A model generated the notes under the pieces. It did no database searches. It saw only the letters and a list, made by a program, of their open reading frames with translations, and had not been told where the DNA came from. This document shows, one piece after another, positions 1-5,101 of a DNA stretch of 5,101 bases. How positions within the stretch are numbered: position 1 is the stretch's first letter; every line of letters begins with the position of its first letter. The position numbers and the translations under genes were made by a program. The DNA is from Treponemataceae bacterium (lineage in GTDB: Bacteria > Spirochaetota > Spirochaetia > Treponematales > Treponemataceae), in NCBI GenBank assembly GCA_024697985.1, contig JAILRX010000008.1, positions 1 through 5,101 of the forward strand, read 5' to 3'.

Positions 1-2768
1 TAACTGATGACAATCCGTTGGTTTATTACCTTACATATACGGCAAGCGGTGCAAACTCAAGCACGACCGTTTCAAGTGAAAGCTGCTCTGCTTACACGGA
101 CGGCACGAGCACGGACGGTATTTTCTGGGACAGCACGAACACGGCCTTCGTTTTGGCAGGCGATGGTTGTGCGGCCCTTGCAGCCTCAGGTACGATGACC
201 TACACGATAAAGGTTGATGACTACCTCGGCCTTACAACCGACACTTCAACAATCACTGTTGAAATGGAAAATGAAGACACGACAAGTCCATTCGGACAGT
301 TGTGGCCTCTAAATACGACGGCTTACCAGGCATTCTCTTCGTTCGGAACGGATCAGGACGACGACGATGATGTTGATGAAGATGACTGGTACGCTTATGC
401 AAACTCAAGCTTGAATACGGGAACCTACGATTCAACTCTGGGTCACATCGAGCCTCGAGAGGCTATTTCTTCTTCGATCGTCAATCCAACTTTGAGCGGT
501 CAGGTTTACCTGCGCGGTGAAGTTTTCGATAACCAGCGAATCGGTTCAATCCAGCTTGTGTTCTACAAGTCTGATGAAACAGACAGTTATACGGCAACAG
601 TTGCTACCTGGGATTCGACGACCAAGGCTTTGGTTGCTTCTTCAAGCACGACAACAGGCGAAACTGCTGAACTTCATCAGTATCAGAGCCAGGAAGGACA
701 TTACGCAGAATTTGCATATCTTTGGGACACCTCATCGATTACGGAAATTGCAGACGGAGTTGCCGACAGCGGAATCATCGTCAAACTCGTGGTAACTGAC
801 GGTGCTTCCTTGACTGCAACTGAAATCGACTACAGCTCGACGGAAAACAGCCGAATTGCCAAGGCTTCAAGATTCACGTCTTCGGCTTGGACAGGCTACA
901 ACTCGACATCAGTAAATATTGCTCCTTACGTAACGAGCATCACGACAAGTCTTTCATCCCTTTCAAGCAGATATCCGACAGCTTACTCAAGAACGGCTCT
1001 CGGTCATTATCCTGTAAGTTCGGATGAAACTTTCGTACTTTATGGATACAACCTCACAGGAGGAGCCATCACGAATGCTACTGTCAGTGCAAACTCAGAT
1101 GACTCGAGCGCTTTGGACGTAACTCCTACGGACAGCCTTTCGAGCGGTTCAATCGTTGTAACGGTAAATGGAGTTTCTTCTATAAACAACCTTAACGACA
1201 ACGACCTTGCAGTAAATCAGCTGGGTAATGGTTATAACAATGATCTTTTGACAGATGACCTTGTTATTGATATCTGGGAATTTGATAATACTCATATCGT
1301 TCCAATCAGCGGAAAGATTGAGCAGCCTGTAATGAAGATTAATCCTAACAGCGACAAGGTTGGATTTGCCTTCGTAAACGGACCTCTTTACTTCAGTATG
1401 GGCGGTGGAACTGGAAGTCAAGACTATTCATACACTTACTGGATGGGAAGCTACGACTTCTTTACTTCGGTTGGATTTACCTACGATAAGCTCGGATATT
1501 CTTATGGATGTGCGGCAGGTGGAGACATCAACAGTAGTTCTGCTGATAAATTCCAGCTTATGACAAGCCGATGGGGTCTTGCAGGCACGGGTCAGAGCGG
1601 TTCTTATGGAAATACCAATTCTCTTAGACTTGAATCAATCGGTCAGAAAGGAGATTCTGATGGAAACAATACGGATACCCGCTATTTTGACAAGCAGAGG
1701 TTCCAAAGTACAACACTTGCAACGGCAGTTCATGATTCAACCACCAACCTCTATATGGCTTACTATGACCAGATGAATGATGAAATCAGGTTCAGATACG
1801 GAGCGACCTCAAGTACATCAAAAGCTGCTTTCGGTGCCTTCAAGGATACAGAAACAAGTGGTGATGCCTACACCTATGCGGCAGGAGCATCCAAGGTTGT
1901 TCAGATGGTAGCCGGAAGTGAAACAGGACGAAATGCTGGAGCCTATGTTTCTATCGGAGTTGTTTCTGAGCAGGATACAACAGTTGATGATGTTGTCGTA
2001 ATGGTATGGTACGATGCTACGAATACAACGTTGTGGTATTCATACAACGATACTCCTACAACAAGCAGACTTGGTGATAAGACTGCAACAGGCTGGTCTG
2101 ACGCCGTAAGAGTATTCAGCGCAAATTCTGATATGGCAAAATCTGGTGAATACTGTAAGGTTGCAGTTGATGTAGACGGCGGTGTACATATTGCCTGCTA
2201 CGACCCAATCAACCTGGACTTGAACTATGCATATCTTCCTGCAAGCAAGGGTGGTGTGGCAACAGCTCAGACTGATTTCTCTACCTGCGTAGTTGATTCA
2301 AACGGTGTTACAGGAAGTAACCTTACGCTCGATGTAGCAAAGGTTGATGGAAACTGGATTCCTTACATCGGTTACTACATGACAAGCTGTACAAAACCAA
2401 AGCTTGCATACAAGGTTGATACTGAAAACTATGCACCGGATGGAAGCGATGACGATATGTTCACTGGCGACTGGGAAATCACGATTGTTCCGACAGAGGA
2501 AACTGTCGAAATGCAGAGTAATCAGCATAACGACATCAACGTAGGCGTATGGAAAGATTCTGATACCGGTGTAATGAAGACAAGTCTTACTACGACAAGT
2601 TCTTCGAACAGCAACTATAACGATGCAAATGCATACAATTCCACCTCTTATGGCCAGATCTACGGAAACGGCGCAACAGATTCGGACGGCAATTTGTATC
2701 CAATCATCGGATATGCCGTAAAGAACGGTTCTTCTGGTGACGTAATCGAGACGGCGCAGAAACGCTAG
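1..2768 (+). CDS. Large modular surface/secreted protein, 5'-truncated: Ig-like N-part, beta-propeller-like C-part
   Basis: This frame is open from the left edge (first whole codon at 3) to a TAG at 2766-2768, giving 921 visible residues. The true start and any signal peptide lie outside the window. The protein is rich in Ser, Thr, Asp, Asn and Tyr, and the visible part has no membrane segment, as expected for an exported protein. From N to C: an Ig-like end with two Cys (about nt 78 and 171), a D-T-T-S-P linker at 276-290, an Asp-rich run at 351-386, a second Ig-like module (about 468-900, with a G-E-V-F-D-N strand pattern), an IPT/TIG-like stretch (about 937-1200, ending in a V-V-T-V-N-G-V strand), then about eight blade-like repeats from 1326 to the C-terminus. 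I do not recognise a named family, and I see no catalytic motif. Adhesion or glycan binding is a guess from the architecture. Transcription probably ends at the terminator at 2841-2870. Confidence 0.9.
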   Translation, partial: TDDNPLVYYLTYTASGANSSTTVSSESCSAYTDGTSTDGIFWDSTNTAFVLAGDGCAALAASGTMTYTIKVDDYLGLTTDTSTITVEMENEDTTSPFGQLWPLNTTAYQAFSSFGTDQDDDDDVDEDDWYAYANSSLNTGTYDSTLGHIEPREAISSSIVNPTLSGQVYLRGEVFDNQRIGSIQLVFYKSDETDSYTATVATWDSTTKALVASSSTTTGETAELHQYQSQEGHYAEFAYLWDTSSITEIADGVADSGIIVKLVVTDGASLTATEIDYSSTENSRIAKASRFTSSAWTGYNSTSVNIAPYVTSITTSLSSLSSRYPTAYSRTALGHYPVSSDETFVLYGYNLTGGAITNATVSANSDDSSALDVTPTDSLSSGSIVVTVNGVSSINNLNDNDLAVNQLGNGYNNDLLTDDLVIDIWEFDNTHIVPISGKIEQPVMKINPNSDKVGFAFVNGPLYFSMGGGTGSQDYSYTYWMGSYDFFTSVGFTYDKLGYSYGCAAGGDINSSSADKFQLMTSRWGLAGTGQSGSYGNTNSLRLESIGQKGDSDGNNTDTRYFDKQRFQSTTLATAVHDSTTNLYMAYYDQMNDEIRFRYGATSSTSKAAFGAFKDTETSGDAYTYAAGASKVVQMVAGSETGRNAGAYVSIGVVSEQDTTVDDVVVMVWYDATNTTLWYSYNDTPTTSRLGDKTATGWSDAVRVFSANSDMAKSGEYCKVAVDVDGGVHIACYDPINLDLNYAYLPASKGGVATAQTDFSTCVVDSNGVTGSNLTLDVAKVDGNWIPYIGYYMTSCTKPKLAYKVDTENYAPDGSDDDMFTGDWEITIVPTEETVEMQSNQHNDINVGVWKDSDTGVMKTSLTTTSSSNSNYNDANAYNSTSYGQIYGNGATDSDGNLYPIIGYAVKNGSSGDVIETAQKR
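276..386 (+). other. Ig-module linker followed by aspartate-rich loop (protein-level feature)
   Basis: D-T-T-S-P (276-290) is the kind of linker that starts a new Ig-like module, and the downstream gene uses the same form. About 20 codons later comes an acidic run with ten Asp/Glu in twelve residues (351-386), directly followed by W-Y. Acidic loops like this in extracellular beta-sandwich proteins often bind calcium. That role is inferred here: the spacing does not match a strict EF-hand or thrombospondin type 3 repeat. Confidence 0.5.
1326..2759 (+). other. About eight degenerate beta-propeller-like blade repeats in the C-terminal half of gene 1
   Basis: A recurring pattern can be traced: a hydrophobic strand, then D-x-x-G/N-x-hydrophobic, a strand such as Y-M-A-Y-Y-D, a short polar turn, and a strand ending in an aromatic pair such as L-W-Y-S-Y or L-N-Y-A-Y. 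Approximate copies are at 1326-1409, 1461-1578, 1710-1805, 1896-2058, 2154-2240, 2322-2420, 2526-2600 and 2652-2759. The clearest are copies 3 to 6 (Y-Y-D-Q-M-N, W-Y-D-A-T-N, C-Y-D-P-I-N, Y-Y-M-T-S-C). Seven or eight such units would close a propeller, as in sialidase-like or BNR-type folds, but canonical Asp boxes (S-x-D-x-G-x-x-W) are not present. This is a fold inference from the repeat pattern only. Confidence 0.5.
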
Positions 2769-2787
2769 GGCAGAAACGCTAGGGCAG
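2756..2787 (+). repeat. 14-bp tandem direct repeat spanning the stop codon of gene 1
   Basis: The unit GCAGAAACGCTAGG occurs at 2756-2769 and again, identically, at 2770-2783, followed by the first four bases of a third copy (2784-2787). The TAG stop of gene 1 lies inside the first copy. The second copy is therefore untranslated, and gain or loss of one unit would not alter the protein. The repeat joins the gene to the GC-rich patch that follows. Confidence 0.95.
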
Positions 2788-2840
2788 CGCGAATGCCCGG
2801 CTGCGGCACGCAATACAGCTTGCTGCATACAACGCGCGAC
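2784..2840. repeat. GC-rich intergenic patch with nested inverted repeats (possible extragenic repeat element)
   Basis: The 60 bases at 2781-2840 are about 65% G+C by hand count, against about 30% in the leader at 2941-3000. Visible pairings are GCAGC (2784-2788) with GCTGC (2800-2804), CAGC (2816-2819) with GCTG (2822-2825), and the outer pair GCGCG (2787-2791) with CGCGC (2833-2837). The first and outer pairs overlap at 2787-2788, so they would be alternatives at those bases. There is no ORF. It looks like a REP-type or other dispersed extragenic element, but whether it recurs in the genome cannot be seen from one copy. Confidence 0.4.
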
Positions 2841-2870
2841 AGGCAGATTCTTCGGAATCTGCTTTTTTTT
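2841..2870 (+). terminator. Rho-independent terminator of gene 1
   Basis: A perfect 8-bp stem, GCAGATTC (2843-2850) with GAATCTGC (2855-2862), is closed by a stable TTCG tetraloop (2851-2854) and followed directly by eight T (2863-2870). It lies 72 bases after the stop codon of gene 1 and upstream of the next promoter, so it should separate the two genes. On the reverse strand only a short A/T-rich run follows the stem, so it is mainly a forward-strand terminator. Confidence 0.95.
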
Positions 2871-2890
2871 GCAAAAATACACGATTTTTC

Positions 2891-2918
2891 TTGACAATTG
2901 TAAATTATGACCTATAAT
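2891..2918 (+). promoter_or_regulatory. Sigma70-type promoter for the downstream lipoprotein gene
   Basis: TTGACA (2891-2896) and TATAAT (2913-2918) both match the consensus exactly, with a 16-base spacer. The 20 bases before the -35 box carry A and T tracts that could act as an UP element. Transcription would start near 2925, leaving a leader of about 265 bases before the ATG at 3191. A perfect -35/-10 pair suggests strong basal transcription, so control may act after initiation, in the leader. Confidence 0.88.
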
Positions 2919-2925
2919 ACAGGTG

Positions 2926-2949
2926 TCGTACGAGTCGGGTGGGGTACGA
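2926..2949 (+). promoter_or_regulatory. 5'-terminal leader hairpin (hairpin A)
   Basis: TCGTAC (2926-2931) pairs perfectly with GTACGA (2944-2949) around a 12-base G-rich loop. It begins within a base or two of the predicted transcription start, so it would sit at the very 5' end of the mRNA, where such stems often slow decay. The loop contains GGGTGG (2937-2942), complementary to CCACCC at 3117-3122. Confidence 0.55.
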
Positions 2950-3042
2950 AAGTCAAAAACATCTATTTAATAATTCTAGTTTTCAAATTCGCCGTATTAA
3001 ATTTATAAAAAACATTGGTTTTGCTTCGTAATTTCAGTATAT

Positions 3043-3072
3043 TTGTAAAATAAGAGTTTTTTTATTTTACAA
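3043..3072 (+). promoter_or_regulatory. Perfect 11-bp AT-rich inverted repeat in leader (hairpin B)
   Basis: TTGTAAAATAA (3043-3053) is the exact reverse complement of TTATTTTACAA (3062-3072), with the 8-base loop GAGTTTTT. Two more pairs (one G-U) could extend the base of the stem. It lacks GC pairs and a trailing T run, so it is not a good terminator. It could be an RNA stem or a DNA operator-like palindrome. The loop plus two stem bases is complementary to the region of hairpin D. Confidence 0.6.
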
Positions 3073-3115
3073 GTTGCCGATAATAGATTGAGGAGTCATC
3101 TTGTTTTTTATGTTT

Positions 3116-3132
3116 GCCACCCAGTAAGTGGC
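3116..3132 (+). promoter_or_regulatory. Short GC hairpin in leader (hairpin C)
   Basis: GCCAC (3116-3120) pairs with GTGGC (3128-3132) around the loop CCAGTAA, and TTTT follows at 3133-3136. It looks like a weak attenuator: five strong pairs and a short T run. The 5' arm and loop include CCACCC, which could instead pair with the G-rich loop of hairpin A and so disrupt this stem. Confidence 0.45.
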
Positions 3133-3155
3133 TTTTATCAGCATTTTTGCTATAA

Positions 3156-3172
3156 ACAAGAACTCTTCTTGT
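3156..3172 (+). promoter_or_regulatory. Ribosome-binding-site-proximal hairpin in leader (hairpin D)
   Basis: ACAAGAA (3156-3162) pairs exactly with TTCTTGT (3166-3172) around the loop CTC, a compact 7-bp stem ending eight bases before the GGAGG ribosome binding site. It would sit at the edge of the ribosome footprint and leave the site itself free. Its 5' arm and loop can alternatively pair with the loop of hairpin B. Confidence 0.5.
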
Positions 3173-3180
3173 GTTGTTGC

Positions 3181-3185
3181 GGAGG
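3181..3185 (+). promoter_or_regulatory. Ribosome binding site for the lipoprotein gene
   Basis: GGAGG, five bases before the ATG at 3191, is a strong Shine-Dalgarno match. Together with the signal peptide that begins at that ATG, it fixes the start. Confidence 0.92.
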
Positions 3186-3190
3186 TTGAT

Positions 3191-5101
3191 ATGAAAGTTA
3201 CTGCACGAAAACTACAAAAGGCGAAAACGACCTTTAAGGTCTTGTTCTTTGCATTCGCCACAATTTTTTCTCTTTCAATTTTTACCTGTACTCCAGGTCT
3301 TGGAAATCAGGTTGATACTAAAGCTCCATCCGTTGTAATTACCTCTCCAGCAACTAAATCAACCCTCAATGGCTCTTTCACAGTAACCGGAACCGCAAGC
3401 GACGACCTCGCTGTAACCAGCGTAGAATTATATTTCACCAATATCAGTACGTCCGTTCAGTACGGACCATATCCTGCAACCGTTGGCTCAAACGGTACCT
3501 GGTCGCTCAGCATTACTCCGCGCTCAGGAAGCTCATCAATTTTGCCGGACGGCGACTACAACATCAAGGCCATGGCCTACGATAAATCTCAGCATTCGGG
3601 ACAGACCGATGTGGTTTACACGATTGATACCACGCCGCCAACTGTCATGCTGACTTCACCTACGACTTACAGCATCACTCCTGAATTTTCAAAAACTATT
3701 ACAATAAAGGGCGAAGTTTACGATGCTTCGTCATTGTCGTCTGTATGGGTTTACATTACGGACAAAAACGGCGTAATCAAAGCAACGACTCTGGCAGAAG
3801 GAACTAATACCTTCATAGCCTCTTTCTCAAGAGAGCAGCTTACCGCTCTTGTAGATTACGACGGAACAAAAAATACTTTGTACTATTACTATGCAGTTGC
3901 AACCGATATCGGTGGAAACAAAAATACTTACGATTTCCATCGAGGTGATATTGCCTCAATTTTGCAGGGTGCAACTTCATTCCCATCAATCAACTCGATT
4001 GGATACGTAGATCAGGGTAAATCTTCTGATTTAGGAAACGGAATCAACACAGATTCTCTGGATGGTATTAAGAAAAACATCATCAATGCAAGAAACGCAG
4101 TTGCCCTTGTCGGAACAGACGGCGTTTCTTATCCTCATTTGAAATATTCTCAAACTGAGCAGAATAAAATTCAGTGGATCAACGTTACAGGTCGAAGCGA
4201 AATCGACAATGGAACGCTCACAGAAATTGAAGATACAATTCCAGTTGGTTTTGCCGTAACCGGTACAGTTTTGCCGACCTCAGACGAAAGTACTCAGCAG
4301 AACTTCCAGGTTTATCTTAGAAAACTTACTGCAACTGAAATTGCAGCCTTAAATACAGTTAACCCTGCAACGGGTAAAATCACAACTTCATATCTTGATA
4401 CTCTCAATATTGAAACAGATGAGTATAGTATTCCTTCTACAACCGACAGTTCAGCTGCCGCTAATACACAGGGTTACTTCAAGATGGTAGGCTCAAGCTT
4501 CAGCCTTGAAATCAAGTCAAAGAACCCTGCTGATCCTTCTTCAACAGACTGGACTTCGGGTTGTTACTGGATAAAAATCGTTTACGAAACGGACAGTGGC
4601 TCACAATTGCAGGATGAAGCTTTGTTCAACATCAGTTCTGAAGCTCCAATCCTTCACGAAAGCGGTTTTGCAGGCGAAGAAAATCAGGCTTCGGGTTATT
4701 ACCGAGGCTTTATGACCGCTGCAACAAAGACTGCAGGCACAAACAAACTTTCCGGTTACGCTGCGAACAGTTCTGAAACTGATGCTGTTGGCTCGCTTGT
4801 AATAGTTCGTCCTGATGGAAGTACACAGGACGCTCCTGATTCTTATATTACGGACCTCACTTCTGCTGATAAGTTCAAATATTCTTACATTATTGATTAT
4901 GATACCGACGGTTCAGACGACGGCGAAAAAACGTATACGATTGTTGCTGACAATCAGACTAGAATCCAGCGAGCAGTCGTAATTGATACGACAAGTCCTG
5001 AAATTTCCTTCTCGAACATTTCTGAAGATGAAAACAACCTGACGATTCTCGATTCAACCAGCTATACCATCCGCGGTACGGCCCTCGATGATAACGGTAT
5101 T
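3191..5101 (+). CDS. Probable surface lipoprotein with repeated bacterial Ig-like domains, 3'-truncated
   Basis: The frame opens at ATG 3191 behind GGAGG and stays open for 637 codons to the right edge with no stop. The N-terminus is a lipoprotein-type signal: a basic start (K2, R6, K7, K10, K12, K16), a hydrophobic core at residues 17-31 and I-F-T-C with the Cys at 33. Phe at -2 and Thr at -1 make a relaxed, spirochaete-style lipobox. A polar tail then leads to Ig-like module 1 (about 43-146, with T-V-T-G-T-A-S-D-D and a Y-N-I-K-A-M-A-Y-D strand). Module 2 (about 146-250) starts at I-D-T-T-P-P and holds I-K-G-E-V-Y-D. Residues 250-598 are less clear beta-rich material, including a V-T-G-T-V segment near 350. 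Another module starts at I-D-T-T-S-P (598-603). It should be lipid-anchored and exposed on the cell surface or in the periplasm. Ligand and function are unknown. It has its own promoter and leader. Confidence 0.93.
   Translation, partial: MKVTARKLQKAKTTFKVLFFAFATIFSLSIFTCTPGLGNQVDTKAPSVVITSPATKSTLNGSFTVTGTASDDLAVTSVELYFTNISTSVQYGPYPATVGSNGTWSLSITPRSGSSSILPDGDYNIKAMAYDKSQHSGQTDVVYTIDTTPPTVMLTSPTTYSITPEFSKTITIKGEVYDASSLSSVWVYITDKNGVIKATTLAEGTNTFIASFSREQLTALVDYDGTKNTLYYYYAVATDIGGNKNTYDFHRGDIASILQGATSFPSINSIGYVDQGKSSDLGNGINTDSLDGIKKNIINARNAVALVGTDGVSYPHLKYSQTEQNKIQWINVTGRSEIDNGTLTEIEDTIPVGFAVTGTVLPTSDESTQQNFQVYLRKLTATEIAALNTVNPATGKITTSYLDTLNIETDEYSIPSTTDSSAAANTQGYFKMVGSSFSLEIKSKNPADPSSTDWTSGCYWIKIVYETDSGSQLQDEALFNISSEAPILHESGFAGEENQASGYYRGFMTAATKTAGTNKLSGYAANSSETDAVGSLVIVRPDGSTQDAPDSYITDLTSADKFKYSYIIDYDTDGSDDGEKTYTIVADNQTRIQRAVVIDTTSPEISFSNISEDENNLTILDSTSYTIRGTALDDNGI

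Larger units (their letters stand above)
2925..3190 (+). promoter_or_regulatory. Long structured 5' leader (untranslated) of the lipoprotein gene
   Basis: About 265 bases separate the predicted transcription start from the ATG. No convincing coding frame is present, and the region is very AT-rich apart from a G-rich patch (2937-2944) and a C-rich patch (3117-3122). It holds four simple hairpins, listed separately. The G-rich loop of the first is complementary to the C-rich arm and loop of the third, and the loop of the second is complementary to the arm and loop of the fourth. I do not recognise a known riboswitch class. A cis-acting RNA is plausible but unproven. Confidence 0.45.

Noticed and set aside
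18..20. TTG at 18 as the true start of gene 1
   Set aside because: There is no Shine-Dalgarno sequence before it, the frame is open to the window edge, and the residues before it (T-D-D-N-P) continue the same composition. The gene starts upstream of the window.
2596..2660. Asn/Ser/Tyr-rich stretch near the 3' end of gene 1 as a diversity-generating retroelement variable region
   Set aside because: The composition hints at it and treponemes can carry such systems, but there is no template repeat, reverse transcriptase or C-type-lectin-like fold in the window. Low-complexity polar linkers explain it equally well.
2863..2870. T8 tract (and T7 at 3057-3063) as phase-variation homopolymers
   Set aside because: The T8 run is the terminator tail, and the T7 run lies deep in the leader, neither in a coding frame nor between promoter elements.
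2298..2897. 199-codon open frame on the minus strand
   Set aside because: It lies antisense to the well-supported 3' end of gene 1 and runs across the terminator and GC-rich patch. Its Cys/Arg/Ile-rich translation resembles no domain I know, so it is a shadow frame.
3021..3049. Second promoter within the leader (TTGCTT with a TGTAAA -10)
   Set aside because: Both boxes are poor matches, and a perfect promoter already exists at 2891-2918. AT-rich sequence yields such matches by chance.
3049..3189. Forward open frame through the leader ending in C-C-C-G-G-stop, resembling a Cys-rich leader peptide
   Set aside because: Its only usable start in view (TTG at 3088) has no Shine-Dalgarno sequence, and the terminal residues come from the GTTGTTGC and GGAGG bases needed for the ribosome binding region.
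3067..3261. 64-codon open frame on the minus strand over the leader and signal peptide region
   Set aside because: It overlaps the ribosome binding site and start of the lipoprotein gene in antisense, and has no visible promoter or recognisable domain.

Overview
The window reads as part of a spirochaete-like chromosome, most plausibly a gut or rumen Treponema. This is inferred from three things: large Ser/Thr/Asp-rich surface proteins built of Ig-like modules, a lipoprotein signal ending I-F-T-C, and moderate GC content in the genes with a very AT-rich intergenic region. No RNA gene or core housekeeping gene is present to confirm it, so the taxonomic call is tentative.

Layout: (1) 1-2768 (+) is the 3' part of a large secreted or surface gene that begins before the window. 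Its visible 921 residues start with Ig-like beta-sandwich modules and an aspartate-rich loop, pass through an IPT/TIG-like segment, and end in about eight repeats that look like beta-propeller blades. (2) 2756-2840 is a GC-rich patch that starts with a 14-bp tandem duplication lying across the stop codon. (3) 2841-2870 is a textbook intrinsic terminator. (4) 2891-2918 is a near-ideal sigma70-type promoter. (5) About 2925-3190 is a long, AT-rich, gene-free leader with four local hairpins; the loops and arms of these hairpins are complementary to each other in a crossed pattern. (6) 3191-5101 (+) is the 5' part of a second large gene. It encodes a probable surface lipoprotein with repeated bacterial Ig-like domains and runs off the right edge with no stop.

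The two genes point the same way but appear to be separate transcription units, because the terminator and promoter lie between them. They share an interdomain linker of the form [IVE]-D-T-[TK]-x-P and similar Ig-like modules, so they are probably members of one modular surface-protein family placed side by side. Their ligand or function cannot be read from the sequence. The features most worth follow-up are the structured leader of gene 2 and the GC-rich repeat that supplies the stop codon of gene 1. I found no CRISPR array, transposase, tRNA or rRNA.
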